From Australimonas brisbanensis (GTDB taxonomy: Bacteria > Chloroflexota > Dehalococcoidia > Lucifugimonadales > Australimonadaceae): a DNA stretch of 64,000 bases. The notes beneath the pieces were generated by a model. The model saw nothing but the letters and a program-made list of their open reading frames with translations. It was not told the DNA's origin and ran no database searches. Location of the stretch: the NCBI GenBank assembly GCA_038147155.1, contig JAYQTA010000006.1, positions 89,764 through 153,763 of the forward strand, given 5' to 3'. Positions 1 through 6,670 of the stretch are shown here, one piece after another (within the stretch, counting starts at the first letter, position 1; each line of letters opens with the position of its first letter). A program made the translations under genes and the position numbers.

Positions 1-641
1 AGGCCCAGGGCCTCGGCCTGGCTCACCGCCTCGACGCGGGGGAACACGGCGCGCACGTCAGCCGCAAGCTCCTGCGCCTTCTCTTGCGAGCGGTTGGTGA
101 GGGTGAGCCGCCCGCCTCCCAGGTTGGCGGCCAGGGCGAAGGCCCCGGCGCGGCCCGCGCCGCCAGCGCCCAGCAGCAGGGCGTGCTTGCCCTCCAGCGT
201 GGGCAGGAAGGGCGCGGCCTCGCCGGGCAGCGGGCGGGTGATGGAGGCGATAAGGCCGTCGGCGTCGGAGTTGTAGCCCACCAAGCGGCCGTCGGCGGTG
301 CGCTCGAAGGTGTTCACCGCGCCGATGCGCGCCGCCGTGGGGTCCACCTCGTCCAGCAGCGGCATAACCGCCAGCTTGTGGGGCACCGTGACGTTCCCGC
401 CCATGAAGCCGGGGTAGGCGCGCAGGGCGGCGACCAGTGCGCCCAGGCGCTCCGGCGGCACGTCGAAGGGCGCGTAGCACGCATCCAGCCCCGTCTCCCG
501 GAAGGCGGCGTTCCACATGCCGGGGCTGCGCGAGTACTTCGACGGGGACTCGCCCAGCGAGCCCGCCAGCAACCCGGCCGTGCGCGCCTCGGCGGGCAGG
601 GGATTGCCCACCAGGGACTGAATGTCGTCGAACGTGGACAT
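1..641 (-). CDS. aroE: Shikimate dehydrogenase, 3' end cut by window edge
   Basis: NADPH-dependent reduction of 3-dehydroshikimate to shikimate in aromatic amino-acid synthesis, in the cytoplasm. About 213 residues are visible from ATG at 641 (MSTFDDIQSLVGN); the C-terminus lies beyond base 1. The substrate domain shows SPGMWNAAF and NVTVPHK, whose Lys is the family's catalytic residue. Next comes GAVNTF and then the Rossmann dinucleotide loop GAGGAGRA, followed by LTNRSQEKA, in which NRS is the usual NADPH-phosphate clamp. The downstream LysR gene is on the same strand, 59 bp upstream of this start. The family assignment is firm. The exact subtype (AroE versus the broader YdiB-like group) is less certain because the C-terminal third is missing. 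Confidence 0.9.
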   Translation of the reverse strand, partial: MSTFDDIQSLVGNPLPAEARTAGLLAGSLGESPSKYSRSPGMWNAAFRETGLDACYAPFDVPPERLGALVAALRAYPGFMGGNVTVPHKLAVMPLLDEVDPTAARIGAVNTFERTADGRLVGYNSDADGLIASITRPLPGEAAPFLPTLEGKHALLLGAGGAGRAGAFALAANLGGGRLTLTNRSQEKAQELAADVRAVFPRVEAVSQAEALG

Positions 642-700
642 GCGGCGCGCACCTCGGATGGAATGAAGCGGGAAGAGCGCGGCCCAGTGTAGCAGCGCGG

Positions 701-1612
701 CTAGGCGCTGGCCTGCCCCGCCTCGGTCTGCGGGTACAGCTCCGCCAGCAGCGCCAGGAACGCCGTGACGATGGCTCCATAGGTGGCGGCGCGGCGCACC
801 ATCACCGCCGTGGGCAGGGTGATGCGGTGCCCCTCCTCCACCTCCACCTGGGCCAGGGTGCCCAGGGCGAGCTCGCGCTCGACGGCGTGGAAGGGGAGGA
901 AGCTCACCCCCAGCCCCCGATCAATCATGCGCTTGGTGGCCTCGATGGAGTCCAGGTCCATGGTGATGTTGGGGACGATGCCCGCCTCGCGGCACACCTT
1001 GTCCATGAGCACGAAGTAGGTGGACTGCTTGTCGTAGACGATGAGCGGCTCGGCGCCCACGGCGTAGATGGACGCGTGCCCGGCACGCGCGAAGGGGTGC
1101 TCCGGGTGGGTGATTAGGATGATCTCCTCGTCGTAGAGCGGCGTGGTCACCACCTCCGGGTGGTGGAGCTCCCGGGAGATGCCCACCTGGATTTCCTCGG
1201 TGCGCACCATCTCTAGCACCTCGTTGGAGCGGCCCGTCTTGATGGCCACGTCAACGCCGGGGTGGCGCCGGTGGAACGTCTCCAGGATGCCCGGCAGCAC
1301 CGCCGAGGAGATGCCCCGCGCCGCGCCGATGTGCAGCTTGCCGGCCGATGCCGTGCGGGACGATTCCACCGAATCGAGCCCCGCGTGCACCGCGTCCACG
1401 GCGCGCTGGGCGTAGGGCAGCAGCGTGCGCCCCGTGTCCGTGAGGCGCACCCCCCGGCCGATGCGGTGGAAGAGCGGCTCGCCCAGCTCCGCCTCCAGCG
1501 CCAGGATGCGGGCAGAGAGCGAGGGCTGCGTCAGGCCGATGGCCTCCGCCGCGCGAGAGAAGGAGTGCAGCTGCACCGCCTTCAGGAACGCTTCCAACTG
1601 CGCCAGCTCCAT
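701..1612 (-). CDS. LysR-family transcriptional regulator
   Basis: A 303-residue DNA-binding regulator of usual LysR length. The N-terminal winged helix-turn-helix is clear (MELAQLEAFLKAVQLHSFSR, then AAEAIGLTQPSLSARI and PLFHRIGRGVRLTDTGR). It is followed by a periplasmic-binding-like effector domain (LHIGAARGISSAVLPGIL; later VSFLPFHAVERELALGTL). I chose the ATG at 1612 because the HTH begins there and the open frame further upstream is only a GC-rich shadow. The ligand is not readable. LysR proteins often control divergent neighbours, so the amidohydrolase at 1925 is the natural candidate target; the two are separated by about 310 bp containing a duplicated repeat and a possible promoter. 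That regulatory link is inference. Confidence 0.93.
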   Translation of the reverse strand: MELAQLEAFLKAVQLHSFSRAAEAIGLTQPSLSARILALEAELGEPLFHRIGRGVRLTDTGRTLLPYAQRAVDAVHAGLDSVESSRTASAGKLHIGAARGISSAVLPGILETFHRRHPGVDVAIKTGRSNEVLEMVRTEEIQVGISRELHHPEVVTTPLYDEEIILITHPEHPFARAGHASIYAVGAEPLIVYDKQSTYFVLMDKVCREAGIVPNITMDLDSIEATKRMIDRGLGVSFLPFHAVERELALGTLAQVEVEEGHRITLPTAVMVRRAATYGAIVTAFLALLAELYPQTEAGQASA

Positions 1613-1637
1613 GCGGGTATGATACGCCCGCCCTTCC

Positions 1638-1770
1638 CCGCTCGCTGCGCTCGCTCGATGCAAGGGGGGCACCCCCTGGGCGTCCTTCGGGCGCCGAACC
1701 CGTACTCCGCTCGCTGCGCTCGCTCGATTGAAGGGGGACACCCCCTGGGCGCCCTGCGGGCGCCGAACCC
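1638..1770. repeat. Two tandem-spaced 64-bp direct repeats in intergenic DNA
   Basis: The 312-bp gap between the divergent LysR and amidohydrolase genes holds two 64-bp copies, 1638-1701 and 1707-1770. They differ at five positions by my count. Each starts with the alternating run CCGCTCGCTGCGCTCGCTCG, then AAGGGGG, CACCCCCTGGGCG and GGGCGCCGAACCC. The AAGGGGG/CACCCCCT part can fold back on itself. Degenerate relatives appear near 22305-22345 and 23998-24037. It looks like an interspersed intergenic repeat; no coding role is evident. The rest of the gap contains a TACAAT -10-like box at 1873-1878 that could serve the amidohydrolase. Confidence 0.75.
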
Positions 1771-1924
1771 CCGGCGGGGAGAGGTGCCCTCTCCCACTGC
1801 ACCCCTCTAGCCCGGACAGGCCCTGGCTAGACGCGCTCTGGGGGCTGCGCCCCAGGCCCAGCCGGGCCGGAGTACAATCCCCTGAAATCCGGACAGGCGC
1901 GCGTGGGCGCGCGGGAGGCGCGGC

Positions 1925-3076
1925 ATGGCAACGGCGACCCGCCAACTCAAGATCGACGGTGACTCCCACTTCTTCCCGGAGCCGGACTTCACCGGCGTGG
2001 CTGAGGCCACCGGCCTCTCGCGCCAGGCCATCGACGCGCTCCTGCATGACGCGGCGCTGTTCACCGACCGCGAGGCGCGCCGGGGCGGCTTCCGCGCCAG
2101 CGCCGGAGGCAAGGCCGTGGGCGCGGTGAACCCCACCGCGGCGCAGACCTCCCAGCAGCGCGGGCCCATCGGCCACGGGCAGGCGGAGCAGCGGGTGAAG
2201 CTGCTGCCCCAGACCGGGTTCGACATGCAGGTGCTCATCCCCGACGGCATCTACGCCAACCCCTTCGGCTCCCCCATCGAGCGCGACTGGGGGCCGGGTC
2301 TGCGATTGGCCCTCTCCATGGCCTACAACAACGCGGCTGCCAGCGCCCAGAAGGCCTACCCCGACCAGCTGATCGGCTGCGGCGTGCTGCCCTTCGGAAC
2401 CGAGACGGTGGAGGCGTGCGTGCGCGAGGCCGAGCGCGCAGTGAAGGGGCTGGGCCTGCGGGCCATCGCCGTCAACTCCAACTGGCGGGGGAAGAACTGG
2501 GACAGCGTGGAACTGTTCCCCCTGTGGGAGAAGCTCAACGAGCTGGGCGCGCCCGTGTACGTCCACGGCATCCCCTTCCAGTGCCTGGTGAACGACCACG
2601 TCCCCTCGGTGGAGACCATCGGTTGGGAGCGGATGCGCCGCCTGCACATCTCCAACTACCTGGGGTTCGGCTTCGAGTACATGGTCGCCATGGCCTCCCT
2701 CACCCTGGGCGGGCTGGCGACGCGCTTCCCCAACCTGCGCTTCGCTCTCTTCGAGGCGGGCGCCTCCTGGCTGCCGTGGGTGATGTACTCGCTGGATAGG
2801 GTCTACGGCATCGAGCCCCAGTGCGCCCGGTGCGATGAACTGCCGTCCGAGATCATCAAGCGCACGTGCCTCGTGGCCGCCGAACCCGACGAGACGCCCC
2901 TGGCCGCCGTGGTCTCGGCCATCGGCTCCAAGAACATCATCCTGGGCTCCGACTACCCCCACCCGCCCTCCACCTACCCCAACACGGCGGCGGGCATCGA
3001 GGACATGCCGGGGCTGACCGACGAAGCGCGCGCCGACATCCTGGGCGGGAACCTGCAACGGCTGTTCGGGCTTTAG
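1925..3076 (+). CDS. Amidohydrolase family 2 metal-dependent hydrolase/decarboxylase
   Basis: A 383-residue TIM-barrel protein of the Amidohydro_2 family, which includes ACMSD-like decarboxylases and lactone/amide hydrolases. The first metal motif is the variant DGDSHFFPEP (residues 11-20, His15). A mid-barrel His sits in VYVHGIPFQ, and the late catalytic Asp is in ILGSDYPHPPS. The ATG at 1925 is preceded by GGGAGGCGCGGC, a reasonable ribosome site. The substrate cannot be told from sequence. Relatives often sit with ring-cleavage enzymes, and a paralogue at 57063 here sits between a Rieske oxygenase and a bicupin. The neighbouring LysR gene may regulate it. Confidence 0.85.
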   Translation: MATATRQLKIDGDSHFFPEPDFTGVAEATGLSRQAIDALLHDAALFTDREARRGGFRASAGGKAVGAVNPTAAQTSQQRGPIGHGQAEQRVKLLPQTGFDMQVLIPDGIYANPFGSPIERDWGPGLRLALSMAYNNAAASAQKAYPDQLIGCGVLPFGTETVEACVREAERAVKGLGLRAIAVNSNWRGKNWDSVELFPLWEKLNELGAPVYVHGIPFQCLVNDHVPSVETIGWERMRRLHISNYLGFGFEYMVAMASLTLGGLATRFPNLRFALFEAGASWLPWVMYSLDRVYGIEPQCARCDELPSEIIKRTCLVAAEPDETPLAAVVSAIGSKNIILGSDYPHPPSTYPNTAAGIEDMPGLTDEARADILGGNLQRLFGL

Positions 3077-3156
3077 GCCCTACCCTGACACTCCCACCGC
3101 CCGTGCGTTCCCCCTACTGACACCCGCTCAGCGGGGACATCTGGAGGGATGCAGCC

Positions 3157-3864
3157 ATGAAGAAGCGGATCCTGGTGGTGGCGGTGGCGGCGAGCATGCT
3201 GACGGTGGCGCTGCTGGGCAGCGCGGCCTTCGCCCACTTCGGCGGGCTGGGCGGCGGGCAGGGTGCGCAGGACGAGACGTACGCGGTCAAGGTGGCGGAG
3301 ATATTGGGCCTGGACGCCGAGACGGTGCAGGCGGCCATGCAGCAGGCGGCCGAGGAGCTGCGCGAAGAGGCGCAGACCAACCGGCTCCAGGGCCTGGTGG
3401 AGCAGGGCGTCATCACCCAGGAGGAGGCCGACCAGTGGCGCGAGTGGCTGAGCTCCCGCCCACAGGTCCAGGGCCTGGGTGAGCAGGAGGGGCGCGGCGG
3501 GCTAGGCATCGGGCACCGCGGCCAGGGTGCGCAGGACGGGACGTACGCGGCCAAGCTGGCGGAGATATTGGGCCTGGACGCCGAGACGGTGCAGGCGGCC
3601 ATGCAGCAGGCGGCCGAGGAGCTGCGCGACGAGGCGCAGACCAACCGGCTCCAGGGCCTGGTGGAGCAGGGCGTCATCACCCAGGAGGAGGCCGACCAGT
3701 GGCGCGAGTGGCTGAGCTCCCGCCCACAGGTCCAGGGCCTGGGTGATCAGGAGGGGCGCGGCGGGCACGGCTTCGGGCACCGCGGCGGACGCGGCTTCGG
3801 CCCCCGCCACCTGCCCACGCAGGAGAGCGCTCCCGCCCCTGACGGCGCGTCCTTCGTCTACTAG
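3157..3864 (+). CDS. Secreted protein with two near-identical 88-residue repeats
   Basis: A 235-residue protein of unknown function. Residues 1-26 form a signal peptide: MKKR, a hydrophobic core, and a likely cleavage after AAFA. The mature protein is an 88-residue unit repeated twice (DNA offset 264 bp). Each unit has a charged helical segment beginning VAEILGLDAETVQAAM, then LQGLVEQGVITQEEADQWRE. A Gly/Arg/His-rich tail follows. Over about 228 bp the copies differ at only five bases, so the duplication is recent or kept homogeneous. The VITQEEAD pattern resembles helical repeat segments of small exported proteins, but I cannot name a family. A strong terminator follows. The His/Gly-rich C-terminus might bind metal, which is speculation. 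Confidence 0.85.
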   Translation: MKKRILVVAVAASMLTVALLGSAAFAHFGGLGGGQGAQDETYAVKVAEILGLDAETVQAAMQQAAEELREEAQTNRLQGLVEQGVITQEEADQWREWLSSRPQVQGLGEQEGRGGLGIGHRGQGAQDGTYAAKLAEILGLDAETVQAAMQQAAEELRDEAQTNRLQGLVEQGVITQEEADQWREWLSSRPQVQGLGDQEGRGGHGFGHRGGRGFGPRHLPTQESAPAPDGASFVY

Positions 3865-3888
3865 GCCACCTCCGGAAACTGACACCCC

Positions 3889-3918
3889 AGAGGCCCCCGG
3901 CGCACGCCGGGGGCCTCT
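3889..3918 (+). terminator. Hairpin terminator after the repeat protein
   Basis: AGAGGCCCCCGGCG pairs with CGCCGGGGGCCTCT around a very short loop, 25 bp after the stop codon of the secreted repeat protein. There is only a weak T run after it (CTGTCGC). The stem is strong enough for intrinsic termination of the upstream gene. Confidence 0.75.
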
Positions 3919-4005
3919 GTCGCGTGACAACACCGTCAGGCTTGCTCCGTAGGGTACGGTGGCACCACCCATACCTCGGCCCACGGCCCTGGCAGGAGGC
4001 TTCCG

Positions 4006-4846
4006 ATGCCCCAGTCCGACGGAACGCTCCGGTTCGACGGCTCCGTGCCCCTGGCCTACGAGCGGAACCTGGTCCCCGCCATCTTTGCGGAGATCACGGC
4101 AGGCCTGCTGGCAGAGGCGGGGGTGCGCCCCGGTGAACGCGTGCTGGACCTTGCCTGCGGGACGGGGGTGGTCTCGCGCGTGGCGGCGGGGATGGTGGGG
4201 ATGGTGGGGTACGCCGGCAGCGTGACCGGCGCGGACGTCTCTGCCGACATGTTGGAGGTGGCAGCCTCCCTCCCGCTGCCGCCGGGCGCGCGCGTCCCGG
4301 TGACGTGGCAGCAGGCAGACGCTGGCGCTCTCCCCTTCGCCGGTGAGGCCTTCCGTGCTGGTGTGTCAGCAGGGCTTCCAGTTCTTCCCCGACAAGGCAG
4401 CGGCGGCGCGGGAGGCGCGGCGGGTGCTGGCCCCCGGCGGGAGGGCGCTGCTGAGCTGCTGGCGCGCGCTGGAGGTGCAGGGACTCTTCCCGGTGCTCAT
4501 GAACGCGGCGCAGTAGCATGTCGGCGGGGATGCGGTGGCGATGTTCCTTGGGGCCTTCAACTTCGACGTGGAGGACGCGCGCACGGTTCTGCGGGACGCG
4601 GGCTTCCGGTCGGTGCGGGTGGGCACCCGCGTGTCCAGCGCTCGCTTCGCACGCGTAGACTCGCCCGCGCAGATGATCGCACTGCTGCTCACGGCGGCGC
4701 CGCCGGTGCTCGCGGCCATCAACGGTGCGCCGGGGGCGGCCCGCGGAGCAGTGGAGGCGGCGGTGGGCGCGGCCATGGAGGCGATGCGGGATGACGACGG
4801 GGTGGTCTTCCCCGTCCAGACCCACCTGCTCACCGCGCAGGCCTAG
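4006..4846 (+). pseudogene. Class I SAM-dependent methyltransferase, frameshift plus in-frame stop
   Basis: The N-terminal half starts at ATG 4006, with AGGAGG 8 bp upstream. It reads as a UbiE/Methyltransf_11-type enzyme with the SAM-binding loop VLDLACGTGVVSR and ADVSADMLEVA. Around 4351-4356 the frame breaks. The expected FDVLVCQQGFQFFPDK continues only in the +1 frame from 4355 and is consistent with loss of two bases. That second frame then meets a TAG at 4514-4516 before the recognisable C-terminus (MFLGAFNFDVEDARTVLRDA...) ends at 4846. Two independent lesions argue for a true pseudogene rather than one base-calling error. Its stop codon overlaps that of the convergent OsmC gene. Confidence 0.8.
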
Positions 4847-5388
4847 CCCCCGAAGGACGACTCCTGCCCGTTGTGCACCAGCACCCCCTCCACGGGCGTG
4901 GGGTTGCGGATGGTGTGCATCACATGGCAGGCGCGCTCGGCCAGGGAGACCAGTTCCCGCACCCGCTCGGTGGGCGCGGGGCTGGTGACGTTGAGCGCGA
5001 CGGTCATCTTGGAGGCGCCCGCGTCCACCTCGTCCATGAGCAGCCGCCCGCGGATGTCGAAGTGGGTGCGCACCTCCACCTCGGCGTCCTCCACCGGGAT
5101 GTCCATCTCTGACGCGAACCGCGTCAGCTGGGTGAGCAGTCAGAAACCGGCGGCGGCGGCGAAATAGCCGAGGGGCGGCGGAGCCTGCCCCCCACCCCGG
5201 CGAGGCACGCCCTCGTCGGACTGGAAGGTGAACTCGCCGACCCGCGCCTCCTTGAGCTGGTCCTGGATGAGCCGAACCCTGGCACGGTTCACCATGGTGT
5301 AGCCCTCGGGCCCCTTGGCAGCGGCCTCGCGAGCCTCGGCCATGTAGGTGCGGTGGTCGGCGGCGCGCCTGATGCGGTTCTCGCTCAC
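4843..5388 (-). CDS. OsmC-family peroxidase-like protein with probable selenocysteine (UGA at residue 83)
   Basis: A 181-codon gene that reads through one in-frame TGA (5142-5140). Upstream of it are GGGQAPPPLGYFAAAAGF; downstream, in the same frame, LLTQLTRFASEMDIPVEDAE and ERACHVMHTIRNPTPVE. This is the OsmC/Ohr-like fold, in which the residue after LAALAG-type helices is the peroxidatic Cys and the later RAC(P/H)V Cys is its partner. Here UGA occupies the first position and Cys154 the second. Nothing else is damaged: no frameshift, a good GTG start at 5388 with AGGAGG, and a stop at 4843. A SECIS-like hairpin follows the UGA. OsmC-like selenoproteins are an established family. The start lies 16 bp after the acyl-CoA dehydrogenase gene, so the two are probably cotranscribed. 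The alternative is a nonsense mutation or a base error. Confidence 0.72.
5109..5127 (-). promoter_or_regulatory. Candidate bacterial SECIS hairpin
   Basis: Read on the mRNA, CUGACGC-GGUUC-GCGUCAG is a perfect 7-8 bp stem. Its loop carries GGU, and it starts 13 nt after the UGA with the loop GG at positions 20-21. In E. coli fdhF the SelB-binding loop GGU lies at about 19-21 nt after UGA, so spacing and loop agree. The stem needs the serine codon UCA, which is uncommon in this GC-rich DNA where UCC and AGC dominate; this hints at selection on the RNA. Confidence 0.65.
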
Positions 5389-5404
5389 GGCTCCTCCTGT
5401 GCCC

Positions 5405-6562
5405 CTAGTAGGAGCGGGGCATGCCCAGCACGTTCTGGCCCAGGAAGGCCAGCACCAGGTTGTTGTTCACGGGCGCGGTGGTGTAGAGGCGCGTCTCGCG
5501 GAACTTGCGCTCCACGTCGTACTCGGTGGCGAAGCCGTAGCCGCCGTGGGTGTTGAGGCACGCGTTGGCCGCCTCCCACGAGGCCTCGGACGCCAGGAGC
5601 TTGGCCATGTTGGCCTCGGCGCCGCACTTCTCGCCCCGGTCGTAGCGGGCGGCGGCCTCGAAGCGCATCAGATCGGCGGCGCGGGTGCGCGCGTAGGCCC
5701 CGGCGATGGGGAACTGCACGCCCTGGTTGGCCCCGATGGGCTTGCCGAACAGGACGCGTTGGCCCGCGTAGGCGGCGGCCTTCTCGATGAACCAGTCGGC
5801 ATCGCCGATGCACTCGGAGGCGATGAGGATGCGCTCCACGTTCCACGAGTCGATGACGTAGCGGAAGCCCTTGCCCTCCTCGCCGATGAGGTTCTCCACG
5901 GGAACCTCCAGGTTGTCGATGAAGATGGCGTTGGAGTGGTGGTTCACCATCAGGTCCAGGGGCTGGATCTTCACCGCATCGCCCGCCTCGCTCAGGTCGA
6001 CGATGAAGGCCGAGAGGCCCATGGTCTTGTTGTCCACCTGGTCATAGGGCGTGGTGCGGGCCAGCAGGAGCATCAGGTCCGAATGGAGCGCACGGGAGAT
6101 GAACATCTTCTGCCCGTTGATGACGTACCGGTCGCCCTTGCGGACGGCGCTGGTCTCGATGCGGGTGGTCTCGCTGCCGGCGTTGGGCTCGGTGACCCCA
6201 AAGGCCTGCAGGCGCACGCGCCCCGCGGCGATGTCCGGCAGGTAGCGGGCCTTCTGCTCCTCGGAGCCGGAGCGGAGCATGACGCCCATGGTGTACATCT
6301 GCGCGTGGCACGCCCCGGCATTGCCGCCGGAGCGGTTGATCTCCTCCAGGATGACCGATGCCTCGGTGACGGACATGCCACCGCCCCCGTACTCCTCCGG
6401 TATCAGCGCTGAGAGCCAGCCTAGGTCAGTCATCTCCCTGACGAAGGCCTCGGGGTAGGCCCGGTCACGGTCGAGGGCGCGCCAGTACTCGGGGCCGTAG
6501 GTGCGGCACACCTCCCGGACGGCGGCTCGGATGTCGTTGAGGGAATCGGGTGTGGCGCTCAC
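5405..6562 (-). CDS. Acyl-CoA dehydrogenase family protein
   Basis: A 385-residue FAD enzyme that oxidises an acyl-CoA thioester at alpha-beta. The family signature FGVTEPNAGSETTR is at about 121-134, KMFISRA at 152-158, and the C-terminal signature CLNTHGGYGFATEYDVER. The usual MCAD catalytic Glu (in the YEGT context) is absent; the region reads LYTTAPVNNNLVL. Glu243 in SWNVERILIASECIG aligns with the alternative base used by isovaleryl-CoA dehydrogenases and could take over. The start is a GTG at 6562 behind AGGAG. It is the first gene of a probable two-gene unit with the OsmC gene. Confidence 0.9.
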   Translation of the reverse strand: MSATPDSLNDIRAAVREVCRTYGPEYWRALDRDRAYPEAFVREMTDLGWLSALIPEEYGGGGMSVTEASVILEEINRSGGNAGACHAQMYTMGVMLRSGSEEQKARYLPDIAAGRVRLQAFGVTEPNAGSETTRIETSAVRKGDRYVINGQKMFISRALHSDLMLLLARTTPYDQVDNKTMGLSAFIVDLSEAGDAVKIQPLDLMVNHHSNAIFIDNLEVPVENLIGEEGKGFRYVIDSWNVERILIASECIGDADWFIEKAAAYAGQRVLFGKPIGANQGVQFPIAGAYARTRAADLMRFEAAARYDRGEKCGAEANMAKLLASEASWEAANACLNTHGGYGFATEYDVERKFRETRLYTTAPVNNNLVLAFLGQNVLGMPRSY

Positions 6563-6670
6563 TCACTGCTCCTGGGCCGCACGCCGGGGGTATGATGCGC
6601 GCGCGGCCCACCCACTGTAGCGGCGGCGCGCTGGCCGCGGCAACACGGGCACGGCCCCACGGAGGCGCAC

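Noticed and set aside
1638..1770. CRISPR array
   Set aside because: Only two 64-bp units separated by 5 bp, with no spacer-sized unique sequence and no cas genes in the window.
1613..3058. Long minus-strand open frame extending the LysR gene upstream by more than 480 residues
   Set aside because: Its sequence is low in hydrophobic core residues, overlaps a clear amidohydrolase on the other strand and the repeats, and lies before the natural HTH start.
4843..5388. Two separate small genes instead of one OsmC gene
   Set aside because: Neither fragment is a complete fold, the downstream ATG (5106) has no ribosome site, and both are in one frame separated only by UGA.
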